From Amblyomma americanum (Eukaryota; Arthropoda; Arachnida; Ixodida; Ixodidae): DNA of 64,000 bases. Numbering within the stretch: position 1 is the stretch's first letter; each line of letters begins with the position of its first letter. The stretch covers positions 54,858,792 through 54,922,791 of the forward strand of contig NC_135505.1 in the NCBI RefSeq assembly GCF_052857255.1, read 5' to 3'. Shown in pieces: positions 54,014 to 62,919 of the stretch. The position numbers and the translations under genes were made by a program. The notes below the pieces were generated by a model. It saw only the letters and a program-made list of their open reading frames with translations. It did not search any database and was not told the origin of the DNA.

Positions 54014-54213
54014 GTGTGTGCGTGTGTGTTTGTGAGTACGTAAGTGTGCTTGATTTCATCATTCATTCTTTCTTTTTCTCTGTTACTTTTCTTTTCACCA
54101 TCCTCTTCTCTACCCTACTCTTCTTTCACCCTCATCTGGAGTAGCATGCCAGGCAAAAACCAGACAGACATCTCCTATTCCATTAAAGTTCTTTTTCTTC
54201 CTATGCGTAGGTA

Positions 54214-54830
54214 TGTCGCAACGCTTGTCCGAGAGGATTAAGCGTTAAAACCAGTGCCTGCTTTAAAATTTGGCATCGGTCTGCAGAGCGCAGCCTAAGC
54301 CATCTATGTATGCTTTGCTCACCTCACTACTTCCTACGCAGTTATCTCGTTATCTCGAGCCGACTGTAATGGCCGGTGCCAGTTATATTATCGCTACTCG
54401 GTAGATTGTCAGCCATTGATGCTTAGGCACAAACAAAAGTTAAAATGTTGGCGATTGTTTGAACTGCTGTGCATCGTTAACTTAAGGAAGTATACTCACT
54501 CAGTTATAACTTGCACTGCAAGATTTTTTCTCTTACAAGCCTTGTTGCAGACAAATAGTGCAAAGCAGTGGTAGTGTACTAGCATCCGCAGCACAGTTTC
54601 TTAAACCCATGCTTGCTTACTGATTGTGCTGCACAGGCTAATGCAATTTCTTGTCTGGAATTGTGAAAGGTCTGAGTATGTGAGGCTAGCAGTGAAATAA
54701 GCAGAGTATCTTGTAAGGTGTTGGATGTATGCATGTAAGAGATGAAAGCAGTGAACTGGTTGCTTATGTCTCAAGCAAAATCGGACAAAGCTGTGAAACC
54801 AGTTGCATAGCACATGGCGGAAGAGTAGCT
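54214..54830. other. No gene recognised
   Basis: AT-rich. The minus-strand frame 54601-55008 shows no domain and lies opposite the coiled-coil-like exon below. Confidence 0.4.
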
Positions 54831-54835
54831 GCTTG

Positions 54836-54986
54836 CTCCGGCCACAAGTTATGAAGAGACCACCAAGGATACTATTATCCAGAAGCTTCAAGAAAAAAAT
54901 TATTGGAAGAAGGCAGAGCTCACAGCATTGAGAAAACTGAATACAAATTTGCAAGGGGCGCTCTGCACCAAGGTTTTTGAGGGCGG
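54836..54986 (+). CDS. Coiled-coil exon-like segment (host-gene or TE remnant)
   Basis: An open frame after a TAG near 54832 reads SYEETTKDTIIQKLQEKNYW, then KAELTALRKLNTNLQGALCT and KVFEG. It has heptad-spaced Leu/Ile and charged residues, so a coiled coil is likely. It ends at GAGGGCG|GTATGT, a fair donor site. No clear acceptor is visible. In arthropods such segments precede BEN domains in some repeated gene families, but no BEN domain was found downstream. Treat as a possible decayed exon; the function is unknown. Confidence 0.28.
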
Positions 54987-54989
54987 TAT

Positions 54990-57025
54990 GTGCCAAATCG
55001 TTTCTCAAAAGATTTGCTTAACAATGCTACTTTGCACTGAATGTATTTGTATCATTAGGTTCTTTTTATACAGTTTTTAATTTTCATGTTGGAACTGAGC
55101 GCACATTTTTTTGTACTGCGCCATGGTACCATAAGCACGATTCTTGCAAGACATCGTCAAAAAATTGTTTAGTATACTAAATACTGTCAGTAATCACTCA
55201 TATGTTGCAAATGCCAAGCTCTTTATTAAGCAGTTTTTTCGCTTGCAGCTTGGACAGGATACACGGCTTACGCTGATATCACAACAGCCATCATATCAAT
55301 GAACTGGGCACATAGTGAGAGCCTATGCTTTTCTATAACCACCAATCATCACCTGCTATAGCTTGTACTTGAAATCTATGTGTAGGCCCGCATCATGGTA
55401 TTCTATATGTCGCAATGAAGATACAGTTTATCCTCAAGGCTCAAGGTCCCTTCCCTAATAAGTGTTGTACGCAGCATAGATTCTCTGCCATGCAGTAGAT
55501 GTTTCTGTCCAGGCTGCATATATGCCTTGAACACATTTATCCCCTACTAAATGAGACAGCAGTTATATAGTGACTCAGCACATGATATCGTTGTCCCACA
55601 CTGTAAATGCTCAATCATCTCTCATGCCAGGAGAAACTACGCCTTTGAGAATGCAGTACCTCAGTCTTTCTTTGTTTAGGATTCTCGGCTGCTGCCATTT
55701 TGAGGTAACTGTGTAAAGAATGTCAAATGTACAGAAATCTGATTAGCAGCTGAGGTGCCCAGAATGCTTTCTCTTCGTAGCCTATCCAGGAGTTAATACA
55801 CAATGGCACCATTTGAATATCTACGCAAATGATTTGTCCGGACCAGTGGTGTTGGCTGCTGCTGAATGAGCCCGCCAAATTTCTAGTACAATGCCTGCTC
55901 TGTCGGGCTACGATGTGTTTATGCTGTTAAAGGCCTTTAATCCATCAAAATTACCAGGACAATGAGGATAACTCTACTCAATTATTCAGTAAAAATTGAT
56001 TAGCTGGCGCTTTCAGGGTTTCTTAATATTTGTCTGGGAGCAGAAAACCTATTTATGAACGAAAAATTTGATTTAAAATTTTTCCGCTATTTGATTTATT
56101 CTAGTGATATCCACACTTAGTAGAACTACTTGCCGCCGTTTTGTAGTGAGTGGCAGTGTAACTTTGCCTGTCGGATCTGTGAAAAAAAAATTCTGACTAT
56201 GCACTCAGATTACTTGTAAAATCGGGCTGCGGTGGCAATTCCTGAATATTATTTTTTGGTCTTTTCTAGCTTTTAAAAGCTCTGTTTTCAATTAGACTGT
56301 TTGTGCACCTCAACTTTTCCTAAGTGTGTCTTTAAGCTTATGTGAGACATTTATACTCGTGCCACACAGGCAACTTCAATGCCGTGAAGTGCTTACTGCC
56401 TTAAATTTTGTTGGCATTCGAGCGGTACCATAAGCATAAATTTAATGGCATTAGCCTTACGGCCATTCGTGACCAACTGAGTTTGCCACAACTCTTTCAC
56501 CAGGGCAATGCGTACTCTCGTCCCAATTCTACACGCAGAAAATCTCAAAACTTAGTTAGCAACAACCTTCTAACCAATAGTAAATGGTTAATTAATAACA
56601 ACTGAATCAAATGAGGCAGCTTCACTGTATTTTTGATGCGAAGGACACCTTTTTACCAGAACTTCAAGCAAATACTCTCGGATTGTGTGCTAACACGCGA
56701 GTTTACGGCTATTTTTATCTTGCATTTAAATAACATTCCAGAGATACTGTGCAGATTAGCACTGTTTATATTTAGGTGAAAGTTTTCACTGCCTTGCAAG
56801 CATTATTGTCATCGTGACTTTTGTATAATCACATTAAACATGGACGTGTAGCGCCAACTCCGAAGATAATGGCATTAACAAACTTATGGCCTCCACCATT
56901 TTTGCCATTTCTTGTGTGCGTGTGGCATGGGTGTCGCAAACAATAATAAATTATTCGCTGGGAATCGCATTATCTAAAGTATATAAATGTAGCAATGAAA
57001 AATAATGCAGTGGAGCAGTTGCAAA
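54990..57025. other. 2 kb without a recognisable gene
   Basis: AT-rich, short open frames only. Nothing nameable was seen on either strand. Confidence 0.5.
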
Positions 57026-57029
57026 AATG

Positions 57030-58570
57030 CAAAAAAATTTATACCAGAATAACCAAATTTTTAGGAAAACACTCCGTGCTTTCTGATTGTCAATACGGAT
57101 TCAGGCAAGGGAGGTCAACAGAGATCGCGCTTAATAAACAAAAGGAACTGATCATAGATTCTTTTGAGGACCGAAAAATCGTTCTTGAATTTATATTGAT
57201 TTTACAAAAGCGTTTGACTTAGTTCACCATCGTCTACTACTGCAAAAGCTACTCAATTATGGAATCAGAGGAATAGGTTTCTCTTTAATGGAATCCTGCC
57301 TAGAAAACCGCATGCAAATGGTTGTCAATGACCGCACATCGTCAACATTAAAACCTAATTTTTCTGGGGTCCCACAGGGCAGTATTTTAGGCCCCTTACT
57401 CTTCAATATCTATATTAATGATATATTTTACATGCCCTTACCTGTGACTTCAATAGCTTACGCCGATGATCTCACAATGCTTTTGCCCGGTGATAAGGAA
57501 AGATATCTATTACTGTATAGAAACCAATTTTTAGAATATTTGTGCAATTGGTCGAGAAAGAATTGCTTAAGAGTAAATGCTAAGAAAACTAATGCCATTA
57601 TCATCCGTCCAAAGAACAAGCCTATCTCAATGAGTTTTGACCTCATGCTGGGTGACACTAGAATTGAAATTGTAGACACTATAAAATGCCTTGGTGTGGT
57701 GCTCACGGAAACTCTGAGTTGGGACAAACATATAAACATTATCCGCAAGAAAATGAACCGAGTCAATGGTGCCCTGTGTCGACATAGATACACACTTCCA
57801 ACAAAGATAAAGATTCTTATATATAATGCATACTTACTTACAATCATTACCTACTGTATAAGTGTCTGGGGTACCGCAACGAAACATAACAAACACAAGA
57901 TCTTAGTTGCACAGAAGCGTGCTGTCAGATTGATTGCAAATGTACCATGGCATTCCCATGCGTTCTCTTACTTTAAACAATATGGTATTTTGTCTGTTGA
58001 TATATTGCACCCGTTCACATTGTTATGTGCAGACAAAAATGTAGTTAAAACAAACAATCAACTGTTCCTTGCAGCCTTTAATCTACATCAATACACACCA
58101 GTGTACAATACCCGATGTCTTTTACCCTGGCTTCTACCCTTTTGCCGTACTTTATACCGTAAACAGTCCTTATCCTATAACCTAGGTAATTACCTCAACA
58201 CATTGGCCGAGAATAATGTTTGTATAGAAGATATCTCAAAGAAACAGTTATTAACTGTCATGTACATTTTCGAATCTATTGTGGCATCAATGTAAATAGG
58301 TTTGGTGTATTATATTGTCTATTGTTCCTATTGTTTACGTGCATCTTTGTTGTGTACGCGGTCAGGGTTACACTATTGTTGTTCTTTTTCTTTGTTTTGA
58401 TGGGGATATTCAGCTCAACTTCAGCCTGATGTTCGCGAAATACGCTGCTGTCGTTGTATTCATGGGGCACTGAGTGCTACTTTAAGCTGCATTATGCAGC
58501 TTTTTGCCCAGTGTCCCCTTTTTCCACTGTAATGTGTGTGGAGAAATAAATTTTCAATTCAATTTTCAAT
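57030..58570 (+). mobile_element. CR1-type LINE, 5'-truncated, best preserved RT
   Basis: Starts in RT at YTRITKFLGKHSVLSDCQYG and FRQGRSTEIALNKQKELII. One frameshift near 57190 falls in the FID-TKAFDLVHH segment. An uninterrupted frame then runs 57288-58295. The 3' UTR contains a perfect 9-bp hairpin (58484-58502) and ends in repeated tttcaattcaatt (58550-58577), a tail style of CR1/L2 elements. The 5' edge is uncertain. Confidence 0.85.
57288..58295 (+). CDS. CR1-type reverse transcriptase, C-terminal half, open
   Basis: 335 codons without a stop. RT motifs in order: FSGVPQGSILGPLLFNIYIN (residues 25-44), IAYADDLTML with the catalytic YADD at residues 58-61, LRVNAKKTNAIII (fingers/palm end), KCLGVVLTETLSWDKHI (palm E-like motif), then a thumb and C-terminal region with QKRAVRLIANVPWHSHAF. 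The first Met is simply the first in frame. The true ORF2 began far upstream in DNA now missing, and an upstream frameshift near 57190 separates it from the preceding RT part. It has no stop codon and intact catalytic residues, so it is the youngest-looking coding piece in the window. The element is still truncated and should not be autonomous. Confidence 0.85.
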   Translation: MESCLENRMQMVVNDRTSSTLKPNFSGVPQGSILGPLLFNIYINDIFYMPLPVTSIAYADDLTMLLPGDKERYLLLYRNQFLEYLCNWSRKNCLRVNAKKTNAIIIRPKNKPISMSFDLMLGDTRIEIVDTIKCLGVVLTETLSWDKHINIIRKKMNRVNGALCRHRYTLPTKIKILIYNAYLLTIITYCISVWGTATKHNKHKILVAQKRAVRLIANVPWHSHAFSYFKQYGILSVDILHPFTLLCADKNVVKTNNQLFLAAFNLHQYTPVYNTRCLLPWLLPFCRTLYRKQSLSYNLGNYLNTLAENNVCIEDISKKQLLTVMYIFESIVASM

Positions 58571-59007
58571 TCAATTCACATTTAGTCCTGTTAGAAGTTT
58601 CATATTTTAAAGTCATACCTTTTTTTCTCTAAAATGGCGCATAATTCAGTGCTCAAATTATCCCTGGGCAAAGGCTATTTATCGTACAGAATAAACCTAG
58701 AATTAATAAGCCTGCAGCACAAGCCATGTTTCCTATACTTTTTTATTCAGTAAATTCATGAAGTGAAAACGAAAAAATTCTGGAAGACGTCGTGTTGGTG
58801 TTGGTGCCTTTCGAAATAGCTAGTTTTAGCGCTTTGTTAAGAGCCAATTTGGAGAAAGGTAGTAGTGAGTAAAAGATTCTCTATACAAGAGCGCTGGAGT
58901 ATACATATGCATTGAGCACAGCAGTTGCTCGCTTTATGCAAAATGTTGCATGTGTTGCCACTCTATCGGTTTATTGTCCTTTCAAATGTTTCTGCCCTGC
59001 CACCAGA

Positions 59008-59074
59008 ACGGACAGCTGCATCCAGATGTTGCTTGAACTGCGCAGCACCAATTCCTCTGCTGCAGTCTCAGACG
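59008..59074 (+). other. Exon-like block, copy 1
   Basis: Acceptor-like ctgccctgccaccag, then a frame reading LELRSTNSSAAVSDG, then GTAAGT. Parallel to 60922-61010. No function can be assigned. Confidence 0.25.
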
Positions 59075-60921
59075 GTAAGTTTATGTACTTTTTTATGTTT
59101 GCTGAACACCTAATGCATTGATTACGAGCAGAGCAAGGAAGAAGCTGTAAGAATGCTGTGTGTATATCAGAATCTCATTGCTGCAAGCGGCAGTTCCCTA
59201 AATATTTGTGATGAAACTCTTAAAGACTGCTTCAGTTTCACTGTGCTTTTGCAGTTGGCTGTATTTCAAAGTGCTTCACAATAAAGGCCGCAGAAACGGA
59301 TGTTTGAGCTTGGCTTTAAAATGCTTGCACTATGTAGAGTACAGGCTCCCGAACGTACATGCCGCGTACGAGGCGTCAAATCAAGCGGGAGATTTACAAT
59401 ACATTTTTAAAAATTCTCGTTTTCGCTCCTCGCGGCGACGACCGGTTCCGGGCTTTCGCACGAGACCTGGTACACAACGTCACGTCGTGCAAGTGACGTC
59501 AGCAGTCGGGGGTTAGCATGAGTTCACAGTGCCAAATTCTTTCAGACGTCACGCGCTACTGCGGCCGCGGTCACTTTGCGCGTGCAGCAGACGGTGGAGG
59601 TAAAGGAGCAGTCTAGTGGATGGGGCCGCCGGCGGAGCGCTCTCGTTTTTGTCGTGCGAGAGGAGAGGAAAAGGCCCGAAGACGCGGAAGTTAAAATTCT
59701 TGCAGCTTATAACTCAGCTCCCACAAAACGGATGAAAATAAATCTTGGTGGAGGACAAATATGAAGCGGCTTCTTAACTTCCCAGACATATCGCAACTTT
59801 ATTGAAAAACCCTTTGTTGTGCCCTTTAAAGGAACCTAAAAACGAATATCGGATGAAGGAAGCAAGGTCGATTATTCCTCGGGAGAACTGCCGACGTTTT
59901 TTTTGTGCAAAGGTGTATGCATTGCTGAGACAATTGTAAATTGAAGTCGCAAAACCCTTCCACACCCAAACCACAGAAAAATCAGCAAAGTGACACCATT
60001 TCTTTGACTCATTTGCATTATAGTTGTCCAACCAGTCAGAGGTGCCACTTTCAAAGAGCAAAAAATGTAGCCAGAAGACTGGAACTAGCCTGCCAGTCAG
60101 CCTTCATTGCAGCAAGGGGCAAGTGCAGGGCTGCCTCAGTCGACCCCACTATACCTCACCAAAAGGGAGATACTGTCCCCTGCATCACATGTGGCTGTGT
60201 CTGATTTCAGCACACACATACGGTAGACAGACTCCGTGGCTGCAAAAAGCAACCACTTAAAATTATGGATGTCGGCCACAGAGTGCATAACCAACTACTG
60301 GTCACACTAACACGTATACATCGGCAACGACAATGCATTTAAGCCTTCAGTGCATTGTGTGCTGTCGCTAAGTGTATGCATATGTTGAAATGAGAAGGAA
60401 GCTTCTTCACCAGCCGCCTCGAAAGTAGAACAGAGTGTGAATGCCGTTGTGAACTTATGACTCTGAATTTTCTGTGCACAAAGGCCATACGCCTTTCCCT
60501 CTGGTTTATGTTTGGCGCTGTTTTAATTACGAAACAGTTCATATTCTAGGCCATGCTTTCTATGATGCATTCTTCATATTTAAGCTATAATTGCCAATTG
60601 ATGGCACAATGTCATGGAGGAGTGTGGAAAGCAGAGTAGACAAATTATTAATGTATTTTCACTGGTATACATATGGTAGTGTCCTGTGCAGTTCGCTTTT
60701 AGCCATTTTTCTGGGTAACAAAAGCCTTATTTTCAGTAAGAATGACGTAATTGCAATCATGTGACGCTACCCTGTCCGCGTAGCCTAGCCTAGTACTCCA
60801 CTTAGCGTCTCTTTAAACTACCTGCAATTTGTCATTGCTCATCATTTTAGATGACTGCTGTGTGTTTGTGTCACTACTCTATAAATAGAATACCCTTTAA
60901 ATTGTTTCTGCCCTGCTTCTA

Positions 60922-61010
60922 GAGCTGCCATAAACATCCGAACCCTGGCCAAGCCATGTGGGCTCGTCTACAACAGTGGAAAATGAGACAGCCGCAGCCT
61001 TGGACGGTAC
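60922..61010 (+). other. Exon-like block, copy 2
   Basis: Acceptor-like tttctgccctgcttctag, then a frame ending GSSTTVENETAAALDG, then GTACGT. Parallel to 59008-59074. Confidence 0.25.
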
Positions 61011-61360
61011 GTTAATTTTACTGTGGCTGATGTATGTAGGACTTCGAGTTTTTGGGTTTCGTTAATGCATTGTAATCATGGAAGCCCCACCATGAAAAAA
61101 AAACTGTATAGCATCTTGCGGCATAGTGTTATTTTGTGCACCAGGGTCAGCCGATGGCAAAGGAGACGTGAGGAAAATCTTTTTCTCCACTTGCAAGGAA
61201 AAGGAGAGAGGACAGAAAGTGGTTCTCAAGATAAGAACACTGAGGGTTCTGACCGTGAACGAAAGATTGCGCAAGTGGTTGCCATCCCAGTCAAAACACA
61301 CTACAGGGTTCTAAGACAGAAAATTTCTGTAGTCGGTAGTCTTGTCGTATTTTGGGCATG

Positions 61361-61545
61361 TCTTGTGTAGTCTGTCTTGTCTTCTGTAGTCTGTCTTGTC
61401 TTTTGTAGTCGGTCCTGTCTTCTGTAGTCTGTCTTGTCTTTTATAGTCTGTCTTGACTTCTGTAGTCTGTCTTGTCTTTTGTAGTCTGTCTTGTCTTTTA
61501 CAGTCTGTCTTCTGTAGTTTGCTTTGTCTTCTGTAGTGTGTCTGG
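61361..61545. repeat. 19-bp minisatellite, about 10 copies
   Basis: Unit tcttctgtagtctgtcttg, with copies starting at 61361, 61380, 61399, 61418, 61437, 61456, 61475 and 61494 and two more after a 5-bp loss. Units alternate tcttctg and tcttttg starts, which suggests growth by two-unit steps. On the minus strand it is open and reads as repeats of KDKTDYKRQDRLQ, a by-product of the repeat. Confidence 0.9.
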
Positions 61546-61581
61546 TGTAGCGCTCGTACACTGTGTAACAGTCGTTACTCT

Positions 61582-61706
61582 GTCGCCTGTCAATTAACAC
61601 AGGATTTGTGTTCTGGAGTAGGCAATGCACAAAAATGCACAGCTTGTTAATGGTCGTCTGTCAATTAACACAAGCTTTGTGCCTTCCAGAGTAATTCGTG
61701 CACAAA
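61582..61706. repeat. Direct repeat, about 55 bp, 71-bp step
   Basis: gtcgcctgtcaattaacaca...ggagta...gcacaaaa (61582 on) and gtcgtctgtcaattaacaca...agagta...gcacaaaa (61653 on). Directly after the minisatellite. Confidence 0.75.
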
Positions 61707-62519
61707 ACCACTAGAATTGAAATGAAAATGATCAATTTTTATTTACTGTTTCGTGCTTTTTTTCGAGCTTGCTGATGCATGCTGTCCAGCGTTGTCCTGG
61801 CCGCAGGTTCCTAGATACATCGCCCATGAGCCAAGAAAAGTGGTCTTTGTCTTGGCTGAAAAAAGAAAAAATAGAGATCACCGCTGCTACCTGCACAAAA
61901 AAAATGTGAAAGCGTTGACGCCTCCTCGACACTGGTCGCCTTTCAAATTTGGCACCATGGTTGTTTTCTCGTTGACTTGATTGGTTATCAATTAACTCTT
62001 CTTTTACCCTCATTTCATCCCAGCAACGATTTCGAGTTTTCAAATTTTCCTCCATGCATCGTTCCTGCCCACTCACTGAATACCCGCTCAGTCTAATTGC
62101 CTTCTCATTCATTGCCTTTTGATTCTCGATAATTACCTAATTGCCTCTAATTAATCATTATTTTTTCTATCTCCTGGTTACGTATAGGTCACTTATCACT
62201 GGTCACGTGATTGCTCATTTCGAGTTTTCAAACTTGGCGCCAAGCTTTGGCTTTGTCCATACTTCCAGTTTTTCAAACTTGGCGCTACGTTGTAGCTCCA
62301 CCTACTTTCAGCGTTTTCAAATTTCGCGGCACTTTTTCTCTGGCCCAGCCACTTTTTGGACATTTTTGGCTGTAAATAATTATCCGATTACGAAATTTTT
62401 TTTTTCGCGCAGCATCCGCACATCATCCTCTTCCAATTACACAACCAATCGTATAACGCTATCTCTTCTGAGTTGCCCACAACTGCTGCGGACACAATCC
62501 CCGGCAACATAGCCTAGTA
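61707..62519. other. Non-coding, with recurring ttttcaaa(c/t)ttggcgc words
   Basis: The motif recurs near 61940, 62035, 62225, 62271 and 62312, several copies followed by ggcgcc or cgcgg. No gene was found. Confidence 0.45.
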
Positions 62520-62653
62520 AAGTTCTCACTTTATTCAAAATGTAATACTGAACAAGGCTTACGACTGGCCGAGTTAGTACTGACTCACCTTAAAACCAGC
62601 CAGAAGACAGAACACACAAGACATGAGCTCAAGAGGCTGGACTAACAAAAATT

Positions 62654-62662
62654 TCATTGAAG
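62654..62662. repeat. SINE target-site duplication (left)
   Basis: tcattgaag, identical to 62911-62919. Confidence 0.8.
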
Positions 62663-62910
62663 ATTTTGATTATTTGATTTGATTTGTGAGGGTTTAACGT
62701 TCCAAATCAGCTCAGGCTATGAGGGACGCCGTAGTGGAGGGCTCCAGAAATTTTGACCACCTGGGGTTCTTTAGCGTTCACTGACAACGCACAGTACACG
62801 AGCCTCTAAAATTTCGCCTCCATTGAAATTCGACTGGCGTGGCCAGGATCGAACCTGCGTCTTTTGGGACAGCAGCCGAGCGCCATAACCACTGAGCCAC
62901 CACGGCAGCA
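62663..62910 (-). mobile_element. tRNA-derived SINE with target-site duplication
   Basis: On the minus strand it begins tgctgccgtggtggctcagt (box A region, tggctcagtggtta), has box B ggttcgatcc (62848-62857) and a body with gaaccccaggtggtc and ggagccctccactacggcgt. It ends in caaatcaaatcaaataatc. The two RNA polymerase III promoter boxes are well kept. The unpaired body and tail show this is a SINE, not a tRNA gene. A perfect 9-bp duplication flanks it, so the insertion is intact and relatively recent within the Penelope 3' region. Confidence 0.9.
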
Positions 62911-62919
62911 TCATTGAAG
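62911..62919. repeat. SINE target-site duplication (right)
   Basis: tcattgaag; pairs with 62654-62662. Confidence 0.8.

Larger units (their letters stand above)
47640..54210 (+). mobile_element. I-clade LINE, nearly full length, interrupted
   Basis: Plus-strand element with a GC-moderate 5' UTR (about 47640-47990), ORF1 (47992-49504) and ORF2 (49495-54013: endonuclease, RT, RNase H, zinc motif). A pyrimidine-rich 3' UTR has ctggagtagcatgccaggc and ends in cattaaagttctttttcttc near 54190. Gypsy-derived DNA of about 850 bp is inserted inside RT (51373-52225). Compared with the truncated relatives at 1960-3110 and 24784-26991, this is the only copy in the window with ORF1. The two outer boundaries are estimates. 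Confidence 0.85.
58571..61355. other. Mostly non-coding, with a duplicated exon-like segment
   Basis: No domain was found. Two similar blocks about 1.93 kb apart (58990-59110 and 60900-61070) share tttctgccctgc before an acceptor-like cag/tag, a short acidic or Ser/Thr-rich frame, a donor-like gacg|gta, and a downstream taatgcattg word. A palindromic CRE, TGACGTCA, lies at 59494-59501 within a GC-rich patch (59430-59600). The open frame 59576-59764 has no recognised domain. Confidence 0.35.

Noticed and set aside
54601..55008. 135-codon minus-strand frame rich in Cys, His and Leu
   Set aside because: No known domain. The opposite strand carries the more convincing coiled-coil frame.
54836..61010. 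Confident BEN-domain host gene
   Set aside because: Only a coiled-coil segment and short linker-like blocks are visible; the BEN domain itself was not found, so the idea is kept only as a low-confidence finding.
61361..61545. CRISPR-like array
   Set aside because: Contiguous 19-bp units without spacers, a minisatellite.
62840..62910. Possible tRNA gene on the minus strand
   Set aside because: A and B boxes are present, but the cloverleaf is not followed by a discriminator and 3' end. It continues into a SINE body and (CAAAT)n tail with target-site duplications.
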